Positions 25,024 through 36,540 of a DNA stretch of 64,000 nucleotides are shown here, one piece after another (position 1 is the first letter of the stretch; each line of letters opens with the position of its first letter). The notes beneath the pieces are model-generated. The model did not search any database, was not told where the DNA came from, and saw only the letters and a program-made list of their open reading frames with translations. A program made the position numbers and the translations under genes. Source of the stretch: Prosapia bicincta (lineage: Eukaryota; Arthropoda; Insecta; Hemiptera; Cercopidae); assembly GCA_036971475.1 (NCBI GenBank), contig JBAIZL010000001.1:213921575-213985574 (forward strand). Reading direction: 5' to 3'.

Positions 25024-28000
25024 CAACCTGTCGTACGCCGTTCCGGTTGGGAGTAGTTGAATTTACCTCGGCGGAATTAAATAACCGACACTATACAACT
25101 TCCCGTTTCCCGACTGTTGATGGATAAGCTGGAAAACCTGTCGTACGCCGTTCAGGTCGGGAGTAGTTGAATTTACCTCAGCGGAATTAAATAACCGACA
25201 CTATACAACTTCCCGTTTCCCGACTGTTGATGGATAAGCTGGAAAACCTGTCGTACGCCGTTCGGATCGGGAGTAGTTGAATTTACCTCAGCGGAATTAA
25301 ATAACAACCGACACTATACAACTTCCCGTTTCCCGACTGTTGATGGAAAAGCTGGAAAACCTGTCGTACGCCGTTCAGATCGGGAGTAGTTGAATTTACC
25401 TCAGCGGAATTAAATAACCGACACTATACAACTTCCCGTTTCCCGACGGTTGATGGATAAGCTGGAAAACCTGTCGTACGCCGTTCAGATCGGGAGTAGT
25501 TGAATTTACCTCGGCGGAATTAAATAACCGACACTATACAACTTCCCGTTTCCCGACTGTTGATGGAAAAGCTGGAAAACCTGTCGTACGCCGTTCAGAT
25601 CGGGAGTAGTTGAATTTACCTCAGCGGAATTAAATAACCGACACTATACAACTTCCCGTTTCCCGACGGTTGATGGATAAGCTGGAAAACCTGTCGTACG
25701 CCGTTCAGATCGGGAGTAGTTGAATTTACCTCAGCGGAATTAAATAACCGACACTATACAACTTCCCGTTTCCCGACTGTTGATGGAAAAGCTGGAAAAC
25801 CTGTCGTACGCCGTTCAGATCGGGAGTAGTTGAATTTACCTCAGCGGAATTAAATAACCGACACTATACAACTTCCCGTTTCCCGACTGTTGATGGAAAA
25901 GCTGGAAAACCTGTCGTACGCCGTTCAGATCGGGAGTAGTTGAATTTACCTCAGCGGAATTAAATAACCGACACTATACAACTTTCCGTTTCCCGACTGT
26001 TGATGGAAAAGCTGGAAAACCTGTCGTACGCCGTTCAAAATCGGGAGTAGTTGAATTTACCTCAGCGGAATTAAATAACCGACACTATACAACTTCCCGT
26101 TTCCCGACTGTTGATGGAAAAGCTGGAAAACCTGTCGTACGCCGTTCAGATCGGGAGTAGTTGAATTTACCTCAGCGGAATTAAATAACCGACACTATAC
26201 AACTTCCCGTTTCCCGACTGTTGATGGATAAGCTGGAAAACCTGTCGTATGCCGTTCAGGTCGGGAGTAGTTGAATTTACCTCAGCGGAATTAAATAACC
26301 GACACTATACAACTTCCCGTTTCCCGACTGTTGATGGAAAAGCTGGAAAACCTGTCGTACGCCGTTCAGATCGGGAGTAGTTGAATTTACCTCAGCGGAA
26401 TTAAATAACCGACACTATACAACTTCCCGTTTCCCGACTGTTGATGGAAAAGCTGGAAAACCTGTCGTACGCCGTTCAGATCGGGAGTAGTTGAATTTAC
26501 CTCAGCGGAATTTAATAACAACCGACACTATACAACTTCCCGTTTCCCGACTGTTGATGGATAAGCTGGAAAACCTGTCGTACGCCGTTCAGGTCGGGAG
26601 TAGTTGAATTTACCACAGCGGAATTAAATAACAACCGACACTATACAACTTCCCGTTTCCCGACTGTTGATGGAAAAGCTGGAAAACCTGTCGTACGCCG
26701 TTCAGATCGGGAGTAGTTGAATTTACCTCGGCGGAATTAAATAACCGACACTATACAACTTCCCGTTTCCCGACTGTTGATGGAAAAGCTGGAAAACCTG
26801 TCGTACGCCGTTCAGATCGGGAGTAGTTGAATTTACCTCAGCGGAATTAAATAACCGACACTATACAACTTCCCGTTTCCCGACGGTTGATGGATAAGCT
26901 GGAAAACCTGTCGTACGCCGTTCAGATCGGGAGTAGTTGAATTTACCTCAGCGGAATTAAATAACCGACACTATACAACTTCCCGTTTCCCGACTGTTGA
27001 TGGAAAAGCTGGAAAACCTGTCGTACGCCGTTCAGATCGGGAGTAGTTGAATTTACCTCAGCGGAATTAAATAACCGACACTATACAACTTCCCGTTTCC
27101 CGACTGTTGATGGAAAAGCTGGAAAACCTGTCGTACGCCGTTCAGATCGGGAGTAGTTGAATTTACCTCAGCGGAATTAAATAACAACCGACACTATACA
27201 ACTTCCCGTTTCCCGACTGTTGATGGAAAAGCTGGAAAACCTGTCGTACGCCGTTCAGATCGGTTGTAGTTGAATTTACCTCAGCGGAATTAAATAACAA
27301 CCGACACTATACAACTTCCCGTTTCCCGACTGTTGATGGAAAAGCTGGAAAACCTGTCGTACGCCGTTCAGATCGGTAGTACTTGAATTTACCTCAGCGG
27401 AATTAAATAACAACCGACACTATACAACTTCCCGTTTCCCGACTGTTGATGGAAAAGCTGGAAAACCTGTCGTACGCCGTTCGGATCGGGATTAGTTGAA
27501 TTTACCTCAGCGGAATTAAATAACAACCGACACTATACAACTTCCCGTTTCCCGACTGTTGATGGAAAAGCTGGAAAACCTGTCGTACGCCGTTCAGATC
27601 GGGAGTAGTTGAATTTACCTCAGCGGAATTAAATAACCGACACTATACAACTTCCCGTTTCCCGACGGTTGATGGATAAGCTGGAAAACCTGTCGTACGC
27701 CGTTCAGATCGGGAGTAGTTGAATTTACCTCAGCGGAATTAAATAACCGACACTATACAACTTCCCGTTTCCCGACTGTTGATGGAAAAGCTGAAAAACC
27801 TGTCGTACGCCGTTCAAAATCGGGAGTAGTTGAATTTACCTCAGCGGAATTTAATAACCGACACTATACAACTTCCCGTTTCCCGAATGTTGATGGAAAA
27901 GCTGGAAAACCTGTCGTACGCCGTTCAGATCGGGAGTAGTTGAATTTACCTCAGCGGAATTAAATAACAACCGACACTATACAACTTCCCGTTTCCCGAC

Positions 28001-29286
28001 TGTTGATGGAAAAGCTGGAAAACCTGTCGTACGCCGTTCAGATCGGTAGTACTTGAATTTACCTCAGCGGAATTAAATAACAACCGACACTATACAACTT
28101 CCCGTTTCCCGACTGTTGATGGAAAAGCTGGAAAACCTGTCGTACGCCGTTCGGATCGGGATTAGTTGAATTTACCTCAGCGGAATTAAATAACAACCGA
28201 CACTATACAACTTCCCGTTTCCCGACTGTTGATGGAAAAGCTGGAAAACCTGTCGTACGCCGTTCAGATCGGGAGTAGTTGAATTTACCTCAGCGGAATT
28301 AAATAACCGACACTATACAACTTCCCGTTTCCCGACGGTTGATGGATAAGCTGGAAAACCTGTCGTACGCCGTTCAGATCGGGAGTAGTTGAATTTACCT
28401 CAGCGGAATTAAATAACCGACACTATACAACTTCCCGTTTCCCGACTGTTGATGGAAAAGCTGGAAAACCTGTCGTACGCCGTTCAGATCGGGAGTAGTT
28501 GAATTTACCTCAGCGGAATTAAATAACCGACACTATACAACTTCCCGTTTCCCGACTGTTGATGGAAAAGCTGGAAAACCTGTCGTACGCCGTTCAGATC
28601 GGGAGTAGTTGAATTTACCTCAGCGGAATTAAATAACCGACACTATACAACTTCCCGTTTCCCGACTGTTGATGGAAAAGCTGGAAAACCTGTCGTACGC
28701 CGTTCAAAATCGGGAGTAGTTGAATTTACCTCAGCGGAATTAAATAACCGACACTATACAACTTCCCGTTTCCCGACTGTTGATGGAAAAGCTGGAAAAC
28801 CTGTCGTACGCCGTTCAGATCGGGAGTAGTTGAATTTACCTCAGCGGAATTAAATAACAACCGACACTATACAACTTCCCGTTTCCCGACTGTTGATGGA
28901 TAAGCTGGAAAACCTGTCGTATGCCGTTCAGGTCGGGAGTAGTTGAATTTACCTCAGCGGAATTAAATAACAACCGACACTATACAACTTCCCGTTTCCC
29001 GACTGTTGATGGAAAAGCTGGAAAACCTGTCGTACGCCGTTCAGATCGGTTGTAGTTGAATTTACCTCAGCGGAATTAAATAACAACCGACACTATACAA
29101 CTTCCCGTTTCCCGACTGTTGATGGAAAAGCTGGAAAACCTGTCGTACGCCGTTCAGATCGGTAGTACTTGAATTTACCTCAGCGGAATTAAATAACAAC
29201 CGACACTATACAACTTCCCGTTTCCCGACTGTTGATGGAAAAGCTGGAAAACCTGTAGACTGTTGATGGATAAGCTGGAAAACCTG
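25024..29286. repeat. 110/113-bp tandem repeat, about 38 copies
   Basis: The landmark cctgtcgtacgccgttcaga recurs every 110 or 113 bp. The 3-bp difference is aataaccgac versus aataacaaccgac; occasional 111-bp units have ttcaaaatcggg. The first unit is divergent (ttccggttgggag). The last units end with a partial duplication: cctgtagactgttgatgg follows a truncated unit before the array stops at cctgag (29286). Recurrent substitution variants (ggttgtag, ggtagtact, ggatcgggatt) show that blocks of several units were duplicated. No stop-free frame is maintained and no gene is supported. Confidence 0.96.
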
Positions 29287-29892
29287 AGAGTTTCCCATAT
29301 TCAAGCACGCTATTATTAATATAACGTTTGCGGTATAAAAACGGCGATTAGTATAATAAATAAATCCTCACCGCATGCTCTACTCTAACATGCTGATAAA
29401 TAGCATTATACCAGTCCTTTCCCGGAGTTGCAGACCGATGCAATTTGTAATTCTTTTGTTATCCTGGTGTTTTGGTGAAGAGAAATGTTTCCAGTTCACA
29501 TGTTAAAATAATTGCTAACGTGCACCAGGTTGTGTCTGTTTATGGGAATAACCTCACAATACTTGAAGAGTTCTGCTGATTTAACGCAGACAGCTAATTA
29601 TAAATACAAGAGTTTGACAAGCATTGTTAGCGTGTCTGTCGATGTCAACGTTAGAATTGCTCGATTTTAACTACAATCGATACATCGCATGCTTCTTGGA
29701 GAATAGTTATACATATTCCTACACAAACATTTTATGTTAAAGCTGTATATAAACTAAAAAAGATGATGTTCTAATCGGTTTGTCCTCTAAAAAACAATCC
29801 ATGTTCGTCTTAAAGGGAACTCTCTTTGGCCCCAGTGAACATTAGCCTTCAGAAAAGCGTTCTCTTCCAGGTCTCAGCACCAAAACCTGTCT
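29287..29892. other. Unique sequence between the 110-bp and 186-bp arrays
   Basis: About 600 bp of single-copy AT-rich DNA. I see no coding exon or element. Confidence 0.5.
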
Positions 29893-32800
29893 CAATCCTA
29901 CCAACATTTCATATGTTCCCTCAACCTTCTTGTTCCCCCGGTCATGGACAACTCTCTTCACCCACTGACAGTAGGTTGTAGTAGACAGCAGACAAATCTT
30001 CATACCCCATTGGAGATAAGGTTTACGTCAGGTACACGACCCTGAACACGGGATGCCATCACACCTACTATAATGCTTTAATCCTACCAACATACCATAT
30101 GTTCCCTCATCCTTCTTGTTCCCCCGGTCATGGACAACTCTCTTCACCCACTGACAGTAGGTTGTAGTAGACAGCAGACAAATCTTCATACCCCATTGGA
30201 GATAAGGTTTACGTCAGGTACATGACCCTGAACACGGGATGCCATCACACATCACACCTACTATAATGCTTTAATCCTACCAACATACCATATGTTCCCT
30301 CATCCTTCTTGTTCCCCCGGTCATGGACAACTCTCTTCACACACTGACAGTAGGTTGTAGTAGACAGCAGACAAATCTTCATACCCCATTGGAGATAAGG
30401 TTTACGTCAGGTACACGACCCTGAACACCGGATGCCATCACACCTACTATAATGCTTTAATCCTACCAACATACCATATGTTCCCTCATCCTTCTTGTTC
30501 CCCCGGTCATGGACAACTCTCTTCACCCACTGACAGTAGGTTGTAGTAGACAGCAGACAAATCTTCATACCCCATTGGAGATAAGGTTTACGTCAGGTAC
30601 ACGACCCTGAACACGGGATGCCATCACACCTACTATAATGCTTTAATCCTACCAACATACCATATGTTCCCTCATCCTTCTTGTTCCCCCGGTCATGGAC
30701 AACTCTCTTCACACACTGACAGTAGGTTGTAGTAGACAGCAGACAAATCTTCATACCCCATTTGAGATAAGGTTTACGTCAGGTACACGACCCTGAACAC
30801 GGGATGCCATCACACCTACTATAATGCTTTAATCCTACCAACATACCATATGTTCCCTCATCCTTCTTGTTCCCCCGGTCATGGACAACTCTCTTCACCC
30901 ACTGACAGTAGGTTGTAGTAGACAGCAGACAAATCTTCATACCCCATTGGAGATAAGGTTTACGTCAGGTACACGACCCTGAGCACCGGATGCCATCACA
31001 CCTACTATAATGCTTTAATCCTACCAACATACCATATGTTCCCTCATCCTTCCTGTTCCCCCGGTCATGGACAACTCTCTTCACACACTGACAGTAGGTT
31101 GTAGTAGACAGCAGACAAATCTTCATACCCCATTGGAGATAAGGTTTACGTCAGGTACACGACCCTGAACACGGGATGCCATCACACCTACTATAATGCT
31201 TTAATCCTACCAACATACCATATGTTCCCTCATCCTTCTTGTTCCCCCGGTCATGGACAACTCTCTTCACACACTGACAGTAGGTTGTAGTAGACGGCAG
31301 ACAAATCTTCATACCCCATTGGAGATAAGGTTTACGTCAGGTACACGACCCTGAGCACCGGATGCCATCACACCTACTATAATGCTTTAATCCTACCAAC
31401 ATACCATATGTTCCCTCATCCTTCCTGTTCCCCCGGTCATGGACAACTCTCTTCACACACTGACAGTAGGTTGTAGTAGACAGCAGACAAATCTTCATAC
31501 CCCATTGGAGATAAGGTTTACGTCAGGTACACGACCCTGAACACGGGATGCCATCACACCTACTATAATGCTTTAATCCTACCAACATACCATATGTTCC
31601 CTCATCCTTCTTGTTCCCCCGGTCATGGACAACTCTCTTCACCCACTGACAGTAGGTTGTAGTAGACAGCAGACAAATCTTCATACCCCATTGGAGATAA
31701 GGTTTACGTCAGGTACACGACCCTGAACACCGGATGCCATCACACCTACTATAATGCTTTAATCCTACCAACATACCATATGTTCCCTCATCCTTCCTGT
31801 TCCCCCGGTCATGGACAACTCTCTTCACCCACTGACAGTAGGTTGTAGTAGACAGCAGACAAATCTTCATACCCCATTGGAGATAAGGTTTACGTCAGGT
31901 ACACGACCCTGAGCACCGGATGCCATCACACCTACTATAATGCTTTAATCCTACCAACATACCATATGTTCCCTCATCCTTCCTGTTCCCCCGGTCATGG
32001 ACAACTCTCTTCACACACTGACAGTAGGTTGTAGTAGACAGCAGACAAATCTTCATACCCCATTGGAGATAAGGTTTACGTCAGGTACACGACCCTGAAC
32101 ACCGGATGCCATCACACCTACTATAATGCTTTAATCCTACCAACATACCATATGTTCCCTCATCCTTCCTGTTCCCCCGGTCATGGACAACTCTCTTCAC
32201 CCACTGACAGTAGGTTGTAGTAGACAGCAGACAAATCTTCATACCCCATTGGAGATAATGTTTACGTCAGGTACACGACCCTGAACACCGGATGCCATCA
32301 CACCTACTATAATGCTTTAATCCTACCAATATACCATATGTTCCCTCATCCTTCTTGTTCCCCCGGTCATGGACAACTCTCTTCACACACTGACAGTAGG
32401 TTGTAGTAGACAGCAGACAAATCTTCATACCCCATTGGAGATAAGGTTTACGTCAGGTACACGACCCTGAACACCGGATGCCATCACACCTACTATAATG
32501 CTTTAATCCTACCAACATTCCATATGTTCCCTCATCCTTCTTGTTCCCCCGGTCATGGACAACTCTCTTCACCCACTGACAGTAAGTAGGTTGTAGTAGA
32601 CAGCAGACAAATCTTCATACCCCATTGGAGATAAGGTTTACGTCAGGTACACGACCCTGAACACCGGATGCCATCACACCTACTATAATGCTTTAATCCT
32701 ACCAACATTCCATATGTTCCCTCATCCTTCTTGTTCCCCCGGTCATGGACAACTCTCTTCACACACTGACAGTAGGTTGTAGTACACAGCAGACAAATCT

Positions 32801-35800
32801 TCATACCCCATTGGAGATAAGGTTTACGTCAGGTACACGACCCTGAACACGGGATGCCATCACACCTACTCTAATGCTTTAATCCTACCAACATACCATA
32901 TGTTCCCTCATCCTTCCTGTTCCCCCGGTCATGGACAACTCTCTTCACACACTGACAGTAGGTTGTAGTAGACAGCAGACAAATCTTCATACCCCATTGG
33001 AGATAAGGTTTACGTCAGGTACACGACCCTGAACACGGGATGCCATCACACCTCACCCCTACTATAATGCTTTAATCCTACCAACATACCATATGTTCCC
33101 TCATCCTTCTTGTTCCCCCGGTCATGGACAACTCTCTTCACCCACTGACAGTAGGTTGTAGTAGACAGCAGACAAATCTTCATACCCCATTGGAGATAAG
33201 GTTTACTTCAGGTACACGACCCTGAACACCGGATGCCATCACACCTACTATAATGCTTTAATCCTACCAACATACCATATGTTCCCTCATCCTTCCTGTT
33301 CCCCCGGTCATGGACAACTCTCTTCACACACTGACAGTAGGTTGTAGTAGACAGCAGACAAATCTTCATACCCCTTTGGAGATAAGGTTTACGTCAGGTA
33401 CACGACCCTGAACACGGGATGCCATCACACCTACTATAATGCTTTAATCCTACCAACATACCATATGTTCCCTCATCCTTCTTGTTCCCCCGGTCATGGA
33501 CAACTCTCTTCACCCACTGACAGTAGGTTGTAGTAGACAGCAGACAAATCTTCATACCCCATTGGAGATAAGGTTTACGTCAGGTACACGACCCTGAACA
33601 CCGGATGCCATCACACCTACTATAATGCTTTAATCCTACCAACATACCATATGTTCCCTCATCCTTCTTGTTCCCCCGGTCATGGACAACTCTCTTCACC
33701 CACTGACAGTAGGTTGTAGTAGACAGCAGACAAATCTTCATACCCCATTGGAGATAAGGTTTACGTCAGGTACACGACCCTGAACACGGGATGCCATCAC
33801 ACCTACTATAATGCTTTAATCCTACCAACATACCATATGTTCCCTCATCCTTCCTGTTCCCCCGGTCATGGACAACTCTCTTCACCCACTGACAGTAGGT
33901 TGTAGTAGACAGCAGACAAATCTTCATACCCCATTGGAGATAAGGTTTACGTCAGGTACACGACCCTGAACACCGGATGCCATCACACCTACTATAATGC
34001 TTTAATCCTACCAACATACCATATGTTCCCTCATCCTTCTTGTTTCCCCGGTCATGGACAACTCTCTTCACACACTGACAGTAGGTTGTAGTAGACAGCA
34101 GACAAATCTTCATACCCCATTGGAGATAAGGTTTACGTCAGGTACACGACCCTGAGCACCGGATGCCATCACACTTACTATAATGCTTTAATCCCACCAA
34201 CATACCATATGTTCCCTCATCCTTCCTGTTCCCCCGGTCATGGACAACTCTCTTCACCCACTGACAGTAGGTTGTAGTAGACAGCAGACAAATCTTCATA
34301 CCCCATTGGAGATAAGGTTTACGTCAGGTACACGACCCTGAACACCGGATGCCATCACACCTACTATAATGCTTTAATCCTACCAACATACCATATGTTC
34401 CCTCATCCTTCCTGTTCCCCCGGTCATGGACAACTCTCTTCACCCACTGACAGTAGGTTGTAGTAGACAGCAGACAAATCTTCATACCCCATTGGAGATA
34501 AGGTTTACGTCAGGTACACGACCCTGAACACCGGATGCCATCACACCTACTTTAATGCTTTAATCCTACCAACATACCATATGTTCCCTCATCCTTCTTG
34601 TTCCCCCGGTCATGGACAACTCTCTTCACACACTGACAGTAGGTTGTAGTAGACAGCAGACAAATCTTCATACCCCATTGGAGATAAGGTTTACGTCAGG
34701 TACACGACCCTGAGCACCGGATGCCATCACACCTACTATAATGCTTTAATCCTACCAACATACCATATGTTCCCTCATCCTTCTTGTTCCCCCGGTCATG
34801 GACAACTCTCTTCACACACTGACAGTAGGTTGTAGTAGACAGCAGACAAATCTTCATACCCCATTGGAGATAAGGTTTACGTCAGGTACACGACCCTGAA
34901 CACCGGATGCCATCACACCTACTATAATGCTTTAATCCTACCAACATACCATATGTTCCCTCATCCTTCTTGTTCCCCCGGTCATGGACAACTCTCTTCA
35001 CCCACTGACAGTAGGTTGTAGTAGACAGCAGACAAATCTTCATACCCCATTGGAGATAAGGTTTACGTCAGGTACACGACCCTGAACACGGGATGCCATC
35101 ACACCTACTATAATGCTTTAATCCTACCAACATACCATATGTTCCCTCATCCTTCTTGTTCCCCCGGTCATGGACAACTCTCTTCACCCACTGACAGTAG
35201 GTTGTAGTAGACAGCAGACAAATCTTCATACCCCATTGGAGATAAGGTTTACGTCAGGTACACGACCCTGAACACGGGATGCCATCACACCTACTATAAT
35301 GCTTTAATCCTACCAACATACCATATGTTCCCTCATCCTTCCTGTTCCCCCGGTCATGGACAACTCTCTTCACCCACTGACAGTAAGTTGTAGTAGACAG
35401 CAGACAAATCTTCATACCCCGTTGGAGATAAGGTTTACGTCAGGTACACGACCCTGAACACGGGATGCCATCACACCTACTATAATGCTTTAATCCTACC
35501 AACATACCATATGTTCCCTCATCCTTCCTGTTCCCCCGGTCATGGACAACTCTCTTCACCCACTGACAGTAGGTTGTAGTAGACAGCAGACAAATCTTCA
35601 TACCCCATTGGAGATAAGGTTTACGTCAGGTACACGACCCTGAACACGGGATGCCATCACACCTCACCCCTACTATAATGCTTTAATCCTACCAACATAC
35701 CATATGTTCCCTCATCCTTCTTGTTCCCCCGGTCATGGACAACTCTCTTCACCCACTGACAGTAGGTTGTAGTAGACAGCAGACAAATCTTCATACCCCA

Positions 35801-35885
35801 TTGGAGATAAGGTTTACGTCAGGTACACGACCCTGAACACGGGATGCTATCCTCCCCCCCATAATGGTTTGATTCTACCTACATT
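29893..35885. repeat. 186-bp tandem repeat, about 32 copies
   Basis: The landmark ggtcatggacaactctcttc recurs every 186 bp (for example gtcatgg at 29941, 30127, then 30320 after a 7-bp insertion). Common variants are cttctt/cttcct, acccactgac/acacactgac and gaacacgg/gaacaccg. A 7-bp insertion occurs near 30248, and another (cctcacc) at two sites, 33051 and 35662. The first and last units are degenerate (catttcatatg at the left; tgctatcctccccccc and a mutated remnant at the right to about 35885). Each unit contains cactgac-(4 nt)-ggttgtagtagac, also found in the foldback element at 22.6 kb. Non-coding. Confidence 0.96.
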
Positions 35886-36164
35886 TCAATACTTTCTTAT
35901 CGTTCAAAGCTGATACTGAAAGGTGCCAACCTAGCGCCTGTTAGCGTTGAGATAACGTCTTTCGTAGTAGTCAAGAACTATTATCCAGTGTTGCAAACAA
36001 CAACCAAACTGTCGCCATGCATATTTAGTCTGCATGGGGCCAGATGTAATCCAAAGACTATATTACAAATGCATGAATCCGCTATTCCACTTCTAGTCCG
36101 TCAAGTTGCGATCCCAGTGGTTTACAGAAACTACATTTTTGACGATCAACCTGTATGATATTTA
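35886..36164. other. Unique sequence
   Basis: Single-copy DNA between the 186-bp array and the foldback element. Nothing recognised. Confidence 0.5.
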
Positions 36165-36377
36165 CAACTGTAAAAAACAAAACTGTCAACTCAGAATATC
36201 GCCAAAAATTAGTTTTTAATAAAACAAACACAATAGTTCATAACTCAGACTAGTTTCGGTGACGATGTCACCTTCCTCAGTGCTTGGCTAATGTGTTATG
36301 AACTAGTGTGTTTATTTTATTAAAAAATAATTTTTGGTGACATTTTGAGCTGACAAATTATGTTTTTTTTACCGTTG
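36165..36377. mobile_element. Foldback element with a hammerhead-like core in its loop
   Basis: Imperfect inverted arms run from about 36165 to 36247 and 36294 to 36377. The caactgtaaaaaacaa end pairs with ttttttttaccgttg, and ttcataac pairs with gttatgaa at the inner boundary. The roughly 46-bp loop holds, on the minus strand, CTGAGGA, a GGTGAC/GTCACC hairpin and GAAACTAGTC (36280 down to 36248), which resembles a minimal hammerhead ribozyme. Short hammerheads are known in terminal repeats of Penelope-like elements, so this may be an inverted pair of such ends. There is no coding sequence. Confidence 0.6.
36248..36280 (-). ncRNA. Hammerhead ribozyme-like motif
   Basis: Read on the minus strand: CTGAGGA fits the CUGANGA box. 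A 6-bp stem II (GGTGAC/GTCACC) with an ATC loop follows, then GAAA. C-TA-G then T and C could form the 2-bp stem III and the GUC cleavage triplet. One extra A between CTGAGGA and stem II departs from the consensus, and stem I pairs only two bases before an internal loop; beyond it gttcataac and gttatgaac can pair. Likely a diverged, possibly inactive ribozyme. Confidence 0.4.
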
Positions 36378-36540
36378 TGAATAGTTGTTACTAGCTAAGC
36401 TCTAATTAACGAAAGAGTATTATATTATCATCAACGAGGGAAGGAAAGGGTAGTGAATAATGTAGGGACATAGAATCCAAGGATGGAGAGAGGAGTCTTG
36501 GCATCACGTGGGCAGGGCTACGTATGAGGACCCTAGTTAA
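36378..36540. other. Short unique spacer
   Basis: Single-copy, purine-rich in part (gagggaaggaaagggtagtg). Nothing recognised. Confidence 0.5.

Noticed and set aside
25024..29286. Hammerhead ribozyme in the 110-bp unit (TTGATGG...GGAAAACCTGTC, or minus-strand CTGAGGT)
   Set aside because: The invariant CUGANGA box is not met on either strand and no suitable stem II forms.
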